The notes beneath the pieces are model-generated. The model did no database searches. It was not told the origin of the DNA and worked only from the letters and a program-made list of their open reading frames with translations. Below, piece after piece: positions 1-12,440 of a stretch of DNA of 64,000 bases. How positions within the stretch are numbered: position 1 is the first letter of the stretch; each line of letters begins with the position of its first letter. This stretch comes from Anaeramoeba flamelloides (taxonomy: Eukaryota > Metamonada > Anaeramoebidae): assembly GCA_027625915.1 (NCBI GenBank), contig JANTQA010000063.1, forward strand, positions 7,521,501-7,585,500. The letters run 5' to 3'. Position numbers and translations under genes: made by a program.

Positions 1-344
1 ACTTAATAAAGTAACCTATTTCATTTGATCGATACTTGTTCAAATATTGAGATCCTCTTTATTAAAAAAAATTATGGTGGCGATCCAAAAAAATTCGATA
101 TAATAGGGAAGAACCGCCAACCCATTCAACACTTTGTATACAAAAAAAACTTTCCAATCAAGTTTTTACTTTTTTTCTATTCTTTTGATCAAAACTCTCT
201 TTCTATTTCTTGCTTTTCTTTCTCTTTTTCTTGTCTTTGTTTAGAAATAATTTTTTTTCTTTTCATTTTTTAAAGAAAAGATATCCTATGAGTTATAATC
301 TTGCCTAAATTATAGCTAGAATAACCAACTTAAAATCCAATTTT

Positions 345-470
345 AGAGTTTCAGGAAGTGCCGTAGAGTGCAATAGAGTGCCGTCAAGTGCCTAGCTTTT
401 TTTTAATTTTAGAAATTAAAAGAAAATTAAATAAAATCTAATTGCAAACAGGGGGTAATTTTGTTGAATC
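345..470. repeat. Dispersed AGTGCCGTAGAGTGCC repeat (unit B), partial copy
   Basis: The segment contains three near-repeats of the AGTGCCGTAGAGTGC type, followed by TAGC plus a T-run and an AATTTTAGAAAT stretch. The same arrangement recurs at about 9755, 23835, 24825, 30715, 52430 and, inverted, 60060. Nothing in it codes for protein. The rest of 1-1966 is A+T-rich with no supportable gene. Confidence 0.6.
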
Positions 471-1966
471 GCATCTCTTCAATAATAATAAAAAAAAAAA
501 AAAACTGAAACTCGTTTTAGATGAAAATCCTGTATTTTCAAAAAATATATTCTTAATCTTCTGATTTTATTTCGAAAAGATTTTGTAATTATTCATTGCT
601 TCGAGAAAATGTGTGTTTTTTTGTTTAAAATATGTTTTCTGGGGATAAAAAATATCTTTTGTAAACTGGTTTGTGTATGACCTGTTCAAATTAAAAAATG
701 AATTATTAAAATTGATCGAGTCAAATTATGAATCAAAATAATTTGTACATGGACACAGGAAAATGGTTTATATCAATTCCTTATAATTACTGAACTTATT
801 TGTTGGATTTTTTTCTAAGTTTTAGTTTTGAAATAATATTTTTTTTTTTTTGGAAAATTCTCAAATGAGTTATTTTCAATTGAATTCAAATTCATTTTTA
901 GATAGTTCAGGTATAGTAACGTAAAAAAAATCTGACATGACAATAATCCAGGACACGCTTTTTAATAATTAATCTTAGGAAAATTGATGTGCAATTTCTT
1001 TTATTTGAAATCAAATCCTTTTTAAATTATAACCTACCAATTTTTTTATGAACTCAGTAATAAACCGATTCCTAAAGTTCATTAAAGTGGGGTATCTCTA
1101 GAATACCTCATTTTTTGTTTGATGGCATATACAGATCAACTTTTTGTGAAAAACAATCTAATTTTATCGAGGTTTGCAAGAGTTTGGAAAATGATAATTT
1201 TTATTCTTGTTTTTTGATTGATTATTTGTGTTTTGAAACAAGTTTAATTTAATTAATCATCATTCTAATAAGTGAAGAGTTATAATTTTAAAAATTTGAT
1301 TTTAAATAAAAGAAATTATTCAGCAATTACACAACAATTTCCGTAATATTATAATTAAAAAATCTTGTCAATGGATTATTTTCATGCACGGTATTTGATT
1401 CAATATTATAATTGAATTTTTGACCTGTATTTTTTTGGAACTCTTTTAATAATAGATGTAAAAATTTTTTAACAAACTTTTTCTTGTCTTTATTTTTTAT
1501 TTTTCTTTTCTTATTTTTTCTTTCAAATAATACATGATTCGGTTCTCAATGACATATAACGTTCTTGTTAATAATAATAATAAAATAATATTATTTATTA
1601 ATCCAAAGAAGAACAATACATATTTAAGTTGAAATTTTTTTAAATTAAAAAAATGTTCAATCATTGAGTAAATTGAGATATAATCAAAAACAGTCGAGTT
1701 TTTTTTTTTTTTCATAAAATACTCTTTTTGAGAATATTTCAATTGACTCCAATAAATTATTTTACAATTAGTATTAAAAATTAAATTAAAATTATTCATT
1801 TTTTATGGGAAAATAAAAAAAAAATAAAGGATTCTGTGCTATTTTGGGTGTTACAAAGAAAGATTGTGAAATAAACAATTCAAATTAAAAAAAAATCCAT
1901 CACATTATTTCTAGTATTGAATTATCAATAGGATCCAAAGAAAAAAAATAAATTGAAATTTCTTAC

Positions 1967-4900
1967 ATCGTTTGGTGCGTAGGCTTCAAGAAATAATGAA
2001 GAATAACATCCACATATATATGGAACGGGTGATTGGAAGATTTCTTTGAAAGAAACTGGGAGAATGGGAATAAATGGATAGGTCCATTTAAAAGGGTATA
2101 TTAAAGAATTTAAAGCTAAAATACAACTTGTGATTTTTTGTAAAGTTTGTGAAATAAAGACAAGTTTTCTTTCGTTTAATATTGCATTCCAGACAATAAT
2201 AACATTCCTAGGTGATAAACACTGAAACAATACCTGGTAACAAATCTATTTTAATTATTTTAGATTAGATAACAAAAGATTTAAAAATAAAGATATATAT
2301 TTGATAGAAAATAATATTAGATTGAATTTTTATTCTTTCAGTTTGAGAAAATGTAAATGATTTGATAATTTATCAAAATTTGTTTATTTCTTATTGGTGC
2401 ATATTTTTGTTGGTGTTTAATTGTGTGTTATGTTAAAAGTACATGAGACATTTAAAATTAAAATAATTGTTTTTTTTTAAGTATTTTTATTCTTTATTGT
2501 ATAAAAGATTTAACTCTTATATTAATTTAATTAAAATAGGCTATAATAATAATTTTATTGTGAATATCATTTTATTTAAAAGATATTTTAATCTATTAGG
2601 TTTTTTTTTTCTTCTTCAAATTTTTCCAAATATTTTGTTTTAATTATCGTTTGGAAATTAAACTTTTTCTTGATATATATTATCAATGTGTAATTTTAGT
2701 GTAAAACAATATTATTTTTTTTTTTTTTTTTTTTTTTTTTCTCAAGAGGATGTATTTAATTTCGTGATTTGATAATCTTCTGAATCATATAAACCCACAA
2801 TCAAATAATCATTTTTTTAAAAACAAAGAATTATTAAAAAATGCTTATTTTTATTGTTCTCGAAGTGTCATTTTAAATATTCATTCTTTAGTTTCTTTTT
2901 TTTTTATTTTTAGAATTTTAAAATTCTTCATGAAATTCATTTTATTCTGATTTTTGAATACTTAGAATGTTAAACTTATTGAGTTTTAATTTAATAATAA
3001 TTTTATCTTCATTTTTATTGAAATTCCAATTTTTGAATATTTTTCATTTGTTTTCACTTTTGATGTTCTAATATTAATTTAAATGTTTTAGGATCTTAAC
3101 ACACACTTGTAAAAATCTTTGCCAAAATTTGGGAACATCATCTTTTTAATTGTAGAAAATTTCTTCCTTAATATTTCATCTTAAGAGGGGATAAGATTAA
3201 AAATAGATTGTAGACTTTTGATCGGTTAATATTTAAATTAATATCTTTTGTGAATTGAAAAAATGTTAATAATTATAAAAATATTAAGGATAAAAAAAGG
3301 GTGGAAGGTGGAATAAATTTGAAATGAGAAATCATATTTTCATTTTTATTTATGTTATAAACAAAAACGAAAAAATTGGATTTTATTTTGAAAGTTTGTG
3401 TTCTATTAAAACTTTTAGTTATGTTTTATTGATTTTTAAGTAATAATTTTTATAAATTATGAGGCAGCTTTTTGAAACCTGCAAATAAAAGCTAAGCGGA
3501 AAATCCGCGAAAATGACAATTATTTCTCATCATGGTTGTTTGGTTACCTTCTAAGATTTAAAACATATGTTTATTTCATTGTGAAACAACATTGTATATT
3601 CTAAATTATTTGTCACCTGGCCAATTTCAGAAAAAATACAATATCCATTTTAGGCGTTTTTTGCCAAAAAATCATTTTCAAATTGCGAAAAATTGCGAAC
3701 AATGATTACATTCTGTTGACATACTCGAAATGTTAACATTGTGTTGGTATTGTGTGGACTTTTTAATTAATGTGTTTAGGGTAAATTGTGTTCGGTTAAG
3801 GTATGTATGGTTAGGCGGTTAGAGTATGTTAGGGTATAGATATGGGTGGGTTTATTAGGGTATGTATGTGTTATTTTAGGTAGGTAAGTGGGGGGTAAGT
3901 TAGCTTGGGTTCATGTTAAGATGTGTAGGTTAGAATTGGCAGTAGTAACATTCTTCAAATGTCAACATTTCCATCTTGATTTATTAACATCTCAAAAATG
4001 TAAACACCAAAAAATAACATGTTAACATTCGCAAAAGTTTAAATATTCGCAAAATTTTCGAAGAATGTCAATATAAATGTCAACTCTAATGTCAACATAA
4101 TGTTAACATTTCGCAGTTTTTCGCAAATTTGAAAATGATTTTTTGGCAAAAAACGCCTAAAATGGATATTGTATTTTTTTTTGAAATCGGTCAGGCGACA
4201 AATAATTTAGAATATACAATGTTGTTTCACAATGAAATAAACATATGTTTTCAATCTTAGAAGGTCACCAAACAACCATGATTAGAAATAATTGTCATTT
4301 TCGCAGATTTTCGTTTCGCTTTTATTTGCAGGTTTTATATATTCACAATTATGATTCATTTTTCTTTTTTTTTTAAAAATTGATTTGCTTTTTGAAAAAT
4401 ATTTTGGAAATAAATTGGTAAATATGTGAACAATATTTTGGATCTAAGCATTATTGTTTTATTTTACTTAGTTTAGCATGTTTCATCAAATTATAAACAA
4501 TTACATCTCAATTTTTTTTTAAATTAAAATGTATTAATTGGTTTTGAATTTTTTAAAGGAATGGAAAAGTAAAGATTAATTAAAAAAATATATATAAACG
4601 GATATAAGATATGATAAAATATAAATATTTTTCTAATCTATTATTTATCTAAACTTAAGAGAATTACTATTTGATTTGATTTGTCATTTTCAACGTGTAC
4701 TCATTATAATGAAAAATAGTTTATATATAAGTATCACAGGTATGACGATTTTTTTGATTTCATTAAACGGGTTTTGCACAAGTGAGAGACTCGTAAAATT
4801 CGTTTGTCTGTATATATATAATCAAAACACCAGAAAATTAGGTAAGTTGATCTAATTTGGAATTAGTAAAAAACTTAAATTTTGACCACTTTTCTTCCCC

Positions 4901-5358
4901 AACTAGTAAATTATTAAAAAAAAATCAATTCGTTTTCTCCGTGTTTAAAGAGTTTATAATTTTTAAGAGATTTAAACGGAAAACCTACTTTGTATTGTTT
5001 TGGTGTTTTCAAAATAGAAAATCAAACTATTTTCATGGGTTTAAATACAAAATTTCCCACTTAAATGAGAAATCGCGAATCCCCATTGTTTTCCAAGGCT
5101 TTTAAGCTAATTACGCCCTACCCATATATAATTGTTTTTTTTTTGTTGTTGTTTTTTAGTTTTTTCGTTTGCATTTTTTCACATCCCAGAAACGAAAAGT
5201 ATGATTTCAAAAGAATTCTAGAACTTTTTCAAAAAATAAAAAAATAAAACAACGAATGAAACGAAAAAACATGTAAAAAATTCGAAAAAACGCGATTTTA
5301 TAAGCCTTTCGTGATTTTAAAATGAAAAAATGTACTGCCTGTGGTGTATTTATGTATC

Positions 5359-5420
<62 letters not shown>

Positions 5421-8223
5421 TTGGAACACGATTTCTGGACTATTTTTATTTTTTCCCTTTGATTTTTTTGAAGAAATAAGTCTACCCTCTGACTTGAAAC
5501 GAAATTATTTAAGTATTTCAATCCGAATAATTTGAAAAAATTAACTTTTTGTTTGAAAAATTTTTAAGGAGTAAAAAAATCCTTGCTTTTTTTCCATAGC
5601 ATTAACATATAAAATCATTCATATTTGATTTTATTTTCCGAAATAAGTTTTTTTTCTTATTTCTTCTGAATTTTAAAAGTAATTTCAGCAAGTATTTATA
5701 TTTTCACCAATTTTCGAAAATTTTAATTATGAAAACCTTATGGTAAAATGATTTTTGAATACCATATGATATTGAAACTTTGAAATTTAAATAAAATTCG
5801 CTACTATGTTTTTGAAAAGAATTGCAAACCCAGAATTGTAATTCAGAGTTGAATCTTTAATTTTTCAATTTTTTAAACATTTTTTTGATTAAATTTTTGG
5901 TTTTATTAAATTTGGTTTTGGATCTAGAAATATGTTTAAAGTAATGAGTAAAATCAATCAAGAACAAACCAATAAAATAGACTCGAAAAGGTCTGTATTT
6001 TAAACAAATCTTTTCTTTTTTACGAACCAAGCAAGAAAGATCACCTTTCCAAATAAATTTGTTGAAACCAAGTATGAAAAAAAAAAAATTCAACCAAAGT
6101 TTATTTTGGACAATTTGTTTTGTTCTTTGTCTTGTGAATACTGTATGAGTTTAAACAAGGGGTTTGTCTTGAATCTGTTTCCTAATTTTTTTTTAACATT
6201 TTAACTGAAACACATTTTTTCTAGTTTTGCTTTCAAAATTTCTTTTTTTCAAATATTATTATCAAACAAAGTCAAAATAAAGAATAATATTTCAAAAATT
6301 AAAATAAAAAAAAATGAATTCTCGGAATCAAAAAACAGTTACAAAAGATTCAACTCAAAGAAAAAGAAAATATGGTTCAAAAAAAAGGGAAGTAAAAATT
6401 CAGAATTATTTTGATTTTTGAAAAGAGTGGAAAATAAATAATTTGAAGATCAAACATCTTCATCCAATAAATCTATATTTTTGAAAAGGAGTAATTTAAA
6501 AAATTTCCAACTTTCTCATCCCAACCAAGAATTAGATGAATCTAAATAATTGATTCATTAAAAATTCAGCTAACGACTGTTAATTTTGAAATTTTTATAT
6601 TCCAATTCACAAATCAGTTGTAGAATTATTGTGAAAACTTGAAAAATATTCACACTTTTAGTTTGTTTCAAACATCAAATTAAAACACGGAAAGTGGTTC
6701 AAGAAGCTTTGTTTCCAACAATTTAATCGTTTTAATTCTTTGATAAATTCTTTACACTTTTTTGTGCATTATCTTTCAAAAAGTAATGTTTTGTTATGTG
6801 GAGGATACAAAACAATATAGACCTTGATTTTCAGCAAGTTTGTTGTCTCATGAAAATCACAAAAAGTTTATTTTTTGTATTATTTTTTGAAATTTTGGTT
6901 TTAAAATTTCATTTTGAATTGTAACAAAAAATTCAAAAAAATCTGCAATTGCTGTGATCTGTTCTCTTCGTTCAATGGTTTGCTTCCAAAGCATTAATGA
7001 AAAATTAAGGAATCTAATTTAAGTGTATTATTTTTGTCCAAAGTTGTTAGGTGAAACAAAAAAAGGCAAAAAAAAAAATTTAACAGAGTAAGAACGATCA
7101 CGAACAACACACCAAATGATCTGTTTTTCTGATGAGATTCTCACTTATTTGAAAAATTTTTTTTATGGATATTTTCCGTTAGATTGTAAATGGTGGATCT
7201 TGTTTTTGGATCTAAATACCCCTTATGGCTACTTTGTATCCATTTGTAAGAATAATTGGAAAAACCAAAAAAAATAAAATATAAAAAAAAAGAAACAAAA
7301 CAAAAGAAAACCAAAAATTTGTTACATCTTCAAGCTGGATCAATTTTTTTTTCCTTTGCTTTGGAAAGCAAATTTCTTTGTTTTGAGAAAGAGAAATTGA
7401 GGTAATTTCGTTTGAAAATTCAACTTTGGATAAAAGATCTGCCAAATGCTTTGCTGTCGAAACATTGAATGCAAAATATTCGGTTGATTTGATAAATGTC
7501 TGTAAAATTATTTGAAAAGTTTGGTGGTGTGGAAGTTTTGTAATAATTGCTAGGGTTCTCGAACAATGTAGATATGGTGGCACCCCTTCGTCTCTTCCTT
7601 TTGTTGAGTTTGGTTTATTGTTTATTGTTTATTTCAATTTGGGAGGAAGAAAAATAAAAATCGATTAAATTTTGGAAATTGTGTTTATTATTTTGCAAAT
7701 GAGAGTTGGTTTTAAAGCCAAAAAATGGGCTGAAAAAAAATAACAGATTGAAAGAAAGAAAGAACGAGAGAACGAAAGAAGGAAGGAAGGAAAGAACGAA
7801 AGAACGAAGAAGGGAAGGAACGAAGAAAGGAAGGAAGGATTGAAAAAAAGAAAGGAAGCAAGAAAGAAAAATCAAACCTTGTTCTTTAAATAACTCTCTT
7901 AAAGCATCATACTTTTGTTTTGTAAATTTTGGAAAAGATGTAAATGCAAAGCCATAGAGTTTGTCGCCTTTCAGATCTGTCAGAACAAACTCATGGAAAA
8001 AGGGCTTTTTTGGGGATGAGTATAAGCGCAGTCCTTTTTCTGGCTGCAAAAATCTTTCAAGATACGGTGGTGGCGCTATTTCCGGCACAACCGCAAGCAG
8101 GCTTGGAACAAACAAAATCTCCATTGCATATGTAATCTCTTCAGAGTCATTGACGTCAATGGCCTTCAGTTCATTTCCAATCCCAGAGACAACAACAAAC
8201 TCAAAAATTTTGTTGTTTGTCAT
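1967..8223 (-). CDS. DENN-domain protein (putative Rab GEF), 3' end missing
   Basis: DENN proteins act as guanine-nucleotide exchange factors for Rab GTPases on membranes. Three exons can be joined: 8223-7878, 7597-7326 and 2233-1967, giving about 295 residues. Exon 1 starts at an ATG followed by a uDENN segment (FEFVVVSG, then FHEFVLTDLKGDKLYGFAFT). Exon 2 carries the linker (SRTLAIITKLPHHQTFQ), which aligns with the usual CLISxxPFF segment. Exon 3 is core cDENN (VLFQCLSPRNVIIVWNAIL, then YPFIPILPVSFKEIF and PVPYICG). Phases agree: exon 1 ends one base into a Gly codon that exon 2 completes, and the exon 2/3 junction is phase 0. The introns are 280 and about 5,092 nt. A third donor (GTAAGA after APND) ends exon 3. 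The dDENN part is not found before base 1, so the gene probably runs off the window or has unseen exons. An in-frame codon lies further upstream at 8277, but the ATG at 8223 fits the family better. Confidence 0.8.
3475..4336. mobile_element. Fold-back DNA element F1 with G-rich core
   Basis: Two arms of about 240 bp (3475-3715 and 4095-4336) are inverted copies. Shared landmarks are AACCTGCAAATAAAAGC at the tips, GTTGTTTGG, AACATATGTTTATTTCATTG and GGCAAAAAACGCC. The core (about 3771-3940) is G/T-rich on the plus strand, with degenerate TTAGGGTATG-like repeats. It is followed by many GTTAACATT/GTCAACATT variants. No open frame is present, so this is a non-autonomous element. I could not define a target-site duplication, so the superfamily is unassigned. 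Confidence 0.8.
5371..5419. repeat. TG dinucleotide microsatellite
   Basis: About 24 uninterrupted TG units, preceded by a short TA run, inside the large DENN intron. Open frames read through it on both strands are artefacts of the repeat. Confidence 0.95.
5835..6090. repeat. Dispersed repeat R3, inverted copy of 42830-43095
   Basis: Read on the minus strand, this segment matches 42830-43095. Landmarks are GAAACAAATTTAT, AAAGGTGATCTTTCTTGC-like sequence, AAAGATTTGTTTAAAATAC-like sequence and a final CAACTCTGA. One copy lies in the DENN intron and the other is intergenic. No coding content is visible. Confidence 0.55.
7740..7870. repeat. Purine-rich GAAAGAACGAAGGAAGG satellite in intron
   Basis: Imperfect tandem GAAAG/GAACG/GGAAG units fill most of the 280-nt first intron of the DENN gene. 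On the coding strand they form a polypyrimidine tract upstream of the acceptor at 7598. The Ser/Phe/Leu-rich C-terminus read through here is intronic, not protein. Confidence 0.7.
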
Positions 8224-9122
8224 AAAATGCAAAAAAAATCGTTTTTTATCAAAAAAGTTTGAAAAATGATTTTGCAATCTTCCAAATACAACTTTTTACT
8301 TGTGGAAGATAAGTGAACTGTTATTTTGATCACCAAAAGTGTTCTGTATAACAAACAGGAATGTTTTTTGTATTTTGGATTTATTTGCTAATTATTGGAT
8401 TAAGAGTTTGAAATATAAAGAACGATAAAATGCTTCAAATTCAACAATATTTAATGATTATAGAATTTTGTAATGAGTGATCATAGAATTGTTTCTAGTA
8501 TTAAAATTCTCTTGGTTTGATTGTGAAGGAATTCAGAATTCCATTCAATATAATTTTTTATTTGTAAAAAAAATTTGTATTGAAAATAATTCATTTTACT
8601 TCACAAATTCTAATTTAAAGAATGACTGAGTTCAGTAACATACAATTAATTCACATTTTTACAGACTATTATTTTTAAAGTTTGATCACTGTTCTTATTA
8701 CATGAGTTTTAACCAAATAGGTAACTTCAATTTTTCAATTGTCTATCAACCAAAAAACTGAATGTGGAAATTTAATTCACCGTTTTTGAAGTTAGTTTCA
8801 TTGTTATTCATTAACCAGCTTCTCTGATCTGTTTTCAACTGTTTGCTCTTAAATTGTTTTGATAAAGTCTTGAAGAAAGATGTGGTGTAAATTCTACAAA
8901 TAATTTAGATTTTTCTGTATAAAAGTAAAAGATCTGTTGTATTTTTCTTTTTAGTTTCCATGTGTAAAGTGAAACACTGAATTATTATTTGTTTCAAACA
9001 ATTTTTTTGATTTTTTCTATCTTTTGAATATTCAAATTTTTTTCGTTCTAAATAAAAATTATTTTGGCAAAATATTTTTTAAGGAGAAGTAAAACCAAAA
9101 TCCTTAATTTTATTTTTTCTTA

Positions 9123-9375
9123 TTAACAATTTTGAAAAAAGTTTGGGTTATTAAAAAAAATTGGGTCAGTAAAAAGTTTTTTTTCGATTTTTAAATAGTG
9201 AATATTGGTAAAATGATTTTTGATCAAATTATCATATTATGAACAAATCTTACATTCAAGAAAAACAAAAGTAACAATCAATTATAATTTTCAAGAATAA
9301 TGTTATTTCATTGCATTTTGACCCTTGTGAATTGATTTGGAACCCTAAAAATACAAAAATTTAATTTTAATTGCA
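9123..9375. repeat. Solitary end of fold-back family F2
   Basis: The segment resembles one arm of the element at 13071-13940: ATTTTGAAAAAAGTTTGGG, AAAAAAATTGGGTCA, GAACAAATCTTACATT, CAATTATAATTTTCAA and the ACCCTAAAAA-like end. It is clearly diverged and has no matching opposite arm nearby. It abuts composite unit A, which starts at about 9376. Confidence 0.6.
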
Positions 9376-10630
9376 TATTTCACTAACATGAAAAAATAAA
9401 ATTGAAAATTTCAAGTTAAACAAACTACAACTTTCATTAACCTTTCTTCATTAATAATAAAGTTTTACCAAAATATCATCAAAATTTCAGAACTTTACAT
9501 TCATGAAACTATATATATTTATTGTTGTGAGTATAACCACCTTTTTTAAAAATTTAAGAGTCAATAAAAAAGGTATTTTTCAGGTTAAAAAATTTCAAAG
9601 AAACTAAAGTAAGAATTATTGATTAATTCAACTTGGAGATATTTATTTTGATATATAATAACAAATAGTTTTGAAAATGTTGTACTCATCTAATAAAACT
9701 GAAATAGGGGGGGGGGGGGGTTCCTTATGATAATTATTGCTGTGTCTTAGGATTTCCAGGGTTCAAAATGATAGAGTAAAATCAACATTTTACTCCATTC
9801 TTTTAAGTTTAGAAACCCTAACCGCTTTTGTTTTACTCTTTGGAATAAGTAAAAAATTTAAATAAATTTTCTGTTTAATTCATAAATTAAAAAAAAAAAC
9901 GAAAGTGCCAGTCAAGTGCCGTAGAGTGCCTAGCTTTTTCAGAATTCAAAAGAAAAATTTTGAAAATTTCGAGTTATTTCTTATATTAAAAAAAACCTAA
10001 TCGTGGTTTTCCCGAGGTTTTCTGTTTTATCTGTTAAGTGTTCTATGTTTTTTTTTTGAAGTTTTCTATTTTATTTAGAAAACTCAAAAAACCTTACGAA
10101 AATCTATTTATTTTACAAATAAACAGAAAACTCAAGAAAAGATAACGACTGTTTTCCAGAATTCAAAATAATAGAGAAAAATCCTTTATTTTACTCAATT
10201 CTTTCAAATTCTTAAAAATGATAATGGTGTTTTGTTTTTTTTTTTTTTACCTTTTGAAATAAACCGAAAATTTCAAAAATTTTCTGTTCATTTCATAAGT
10301 TAAAAAACACTTAACCGGAAAATTAAAAAAATAATATTTTTTTCAATTTATATCAATAAAAAAATCTTTAATAGTTAAAAAAATTGGTAATCCATTTAAA
10401 ATATTTTCATTAAAATTCAAATTCTTTGAAAATATATGATTCTAACCTCTTAAATGTGAAAAAATATTCAAATTTTTTACTATTAAATTTGAAATAAATC
10501 TTATTACAAACTGGAAAATAGGATATTACAACTTTAATTGTAAAATATCTAAAAAAATATTATTTTATACAAGATATTTTATTAATAAAGCGTGTTTATT
10601 ATAAGTGAGGTTATCAAAAAGTTTAATAAA
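9376..10630. repeat. Composite repeat copy 1 (units A, B, C)
   Basis: Unit A (about 9376-9700) starts with ACTAACATGAAAAAATAAAATTG-type sequence and includes TATTTATTGTTGTG. Unit B (about 9755-10330) has CCGTAGAGTGCCTAG and repeated AAACCTAACGAAAATC-type blocks in both orientations. Unit C (about 10370-10625) has TTTAATTGTAAAATATCT. The same order occurs at 23480-25690 and, inverted, at 60745-59215. A G14 run (9707-9720) separates A from B. No open frame is present. Confidence 0.6.
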
Positions 10631-11161
10631 AATGCAAATTTTTAATATTTTTTTTTTCGAATAATTTTGTCAAAATCATTTTGACGAAAAATATTCATTT
10701 TTTTTTTTATTAGATTACATTACAAGATCAAATAATTGATTGTTTACGAAAACCAAAAATTAATAATTGTTTTAAATTAAAGTTTTTTTTGGGGATTTAA
10801 AAACAAAATATCTTTTTTTACTCAAAAATATAATTTTTTTTTTAAGATTCTTGTTATTATTTTATAAATAAATTTCTAAATACCCCAATTTTTCAAAATC
10901 AATTGTTAAGATATTCTTCAAAATTTTTTATATTTATCTTTCTCTTTAATATTATAAGATTTTGAAAATAATTAATAAATCAGAAAATTTAAACATGATT
11001 ATATTTAAATAAGTTCTTAAAACTGTTATTCTTAAGTTATTTGTGGATAAGTATATTTGCTTTTTTTTTTAATATAAATGGGATTATTCTTATTTCTCAT
11101 TTGGGAATTATTCATAGATTGATTTAAATTATATTTCATAGAAGTAAGTAATATATATATA

Positions 11162-11352
11162 TGGTCAGTTCCACTTTTAAGGTACAAACTTTCAAAGAAA
11201 TTTAAGGCACAATAAAAATTTCAAATTAAGGCACAATATTCATATTCTAGTAAAACAAATTGTAAAAAAAAATATTACAAATTTTGTGCCTTAATTTGAG
11301 ATTTTTTTGTACCTTAAATTTCGTTGAAAGTTTGTCCCTTAAAAGTGGAACT

Positions 11353-11358
<6 letters not shown>
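11162..11358. mobile_element. MITE family 1 (AGTTCCACTTTTAAGG), copy 1
   Basis: A near-palindrome of about 197 bp. The tips read GTCAGTTCCACTTTTAAGG and its inverse, with a shared inner block AAATTTAAGGCACAATAAAA. It is inserted in an AT dinucleotide tract, which continues on the right for about 30 bp. Copies 2 and 3 are at 12627 and 51690. The CAGT-type tips and TA flanks suggest a Tc1/mariner-like non-autonomous element. Confidence 0.85.
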
Positions 11359-11388
<30 letters not shown>

Positions 11389-12199
11389 CTCCCTTTTGTA
11401 AAAGTATTGAAAAGTAATTCGATAGATATCAAATCAAAACAATTTAAAATAGGTACTAAATAGAAAAAAAAATATTTTTTTTTTTTTTTTTTTTAATTCA
11501 ATTTAATTATTGAATAAATAATTAAAGTAATTTTTATAATATTTTATTTTCCATGGTTTATATTTGTATCCAATATCCCAGCATTTTGTGGAACAAACTT
11601 TGAATCCAAAAACAATTTCCTGAATTCCAATTTTTAAAGTCATAATTTATTCTATTTTTCTTGAATTGAATATATTATTCCTTTTTTTATCTTATTCTTT
11701 TGTATTGGCTAAAAGAAAATGTGGGTAATTGAGTGCATAAAATACTAACCAAAAAAAAATTTTACAAAAAAACTGTAATTTAAACACGTATCAAGGACTT
11801 TTCTTTAAATAACAATTTTTTTTTTTTTGCAAAGTTTCATTTTCGAATTACAACGAAAAAATTTTCAACCTACTTAATTTTTTTTGATCTATTAAAAATT
11901 CAACTTTAAATGTATAAAATTGAAAAATACAAACAATTATCTATAATTGTAAACTCTTTCAAAAAAAAATTCTGAAGATTGTTATATATTATTTTTTTTA
12001 AGAAATACTGAAAAATAAAAAAGTTGAAAAAAATTTTTTAAGTGAGAAAAAATGAAAATCAAGTTGTTCTTTTAATTCTATTATTTAGCTTCTTGTTGGT
12101 TTAAATTTCATTTTAAAATCGGTTTTATCATTTCAATAAAGTAATTTTTTTTTTTTTTTTAGTTTTTTGCGAAAAATCTTGTTATCTTAAATATAGCAA

Positions 12200-12440
12200 T
12201 CACCCGTGATAAAATTCACCCAAAATCCAACTATTTAAAGTAGTCATTTTATCACAATTACTAGATGGATTTAAAATGTTAAATAGAGATCGTAAAGGTA
12301 TAAAAGACATATTTATCATGATTAAAAAAAAACTAAGAATATGTTCAAAGAATAATTTGGCATAGCAAAGAATATCTTCCGATTCGAAATTCAAACTTGG
12401 TCCAGATAATATATATGATTCTGAGAAGTGTGAAGGGGTT
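12200..12440 (-). CDS. Possible orphan coding exon, unknown product
   Basis: An open frame of about 80 codons runs on the minus strand with mixed amino-acid content (…SGPSLNFESEDILCYAKLFF, …FIPLRSLFNILNPSS, …CDKMTTLNSWILGEFYH, then stop). This is unlike the Phe/Lys/Asn noise elsewhere. It has no ATG of its own. AG acceptor-like and GTGAAT donor-like sites lie within it, so it could be one exon of a gene I cannot reconstruct. I do not recognise a family; a faint similarity to a RasGEF N-terminal segment is not strong enough to name. It may equally be chance. Confidence 0.25.

Larger units (their letters stand above)
2234..7325 (-). other. 5.1 kb intron of the DENN gene
   Basis: The donor GTAACA at 7325 follows the codons for QLED. 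The acceptor CCAG ends at 2234, before VLFQCLSP. The joined residues match the normal start of a cDENN module, so no coding exon appears to be missing between them. The intron contains a fold-back element (3475-4336), a TG microsatellite (5371-5419) and an inverted copy (about 5835-6090) of a repeat also found at 42830-43095. Several short open frames inside it have low-complexity Phe/Lys content and were judged chance. Confidence 0.65.

Noticed and set aside
25-273. Open frame of 82 codons at the left edge
   Set aside because: Phe/Ser/Ile-rich low complexity with no domain; typical of T-rich sequence read in frame.
3771-3940. True interstitial telomere
   Set aside because: The TTAGGG-like units are degenerate and irregular and sit inside a fold-back element, so this is reported only as telomere-like.
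5207-5535. Open frames with Thr-His and Val-Cys repeats on both strands
   Set aside because: They are translations of the TG microsatellite.
8050-8270. Plus-strand frames opposite the DENN exon
   Set aside because: Shadows of the conserved minus-strand exon, with no family signature.
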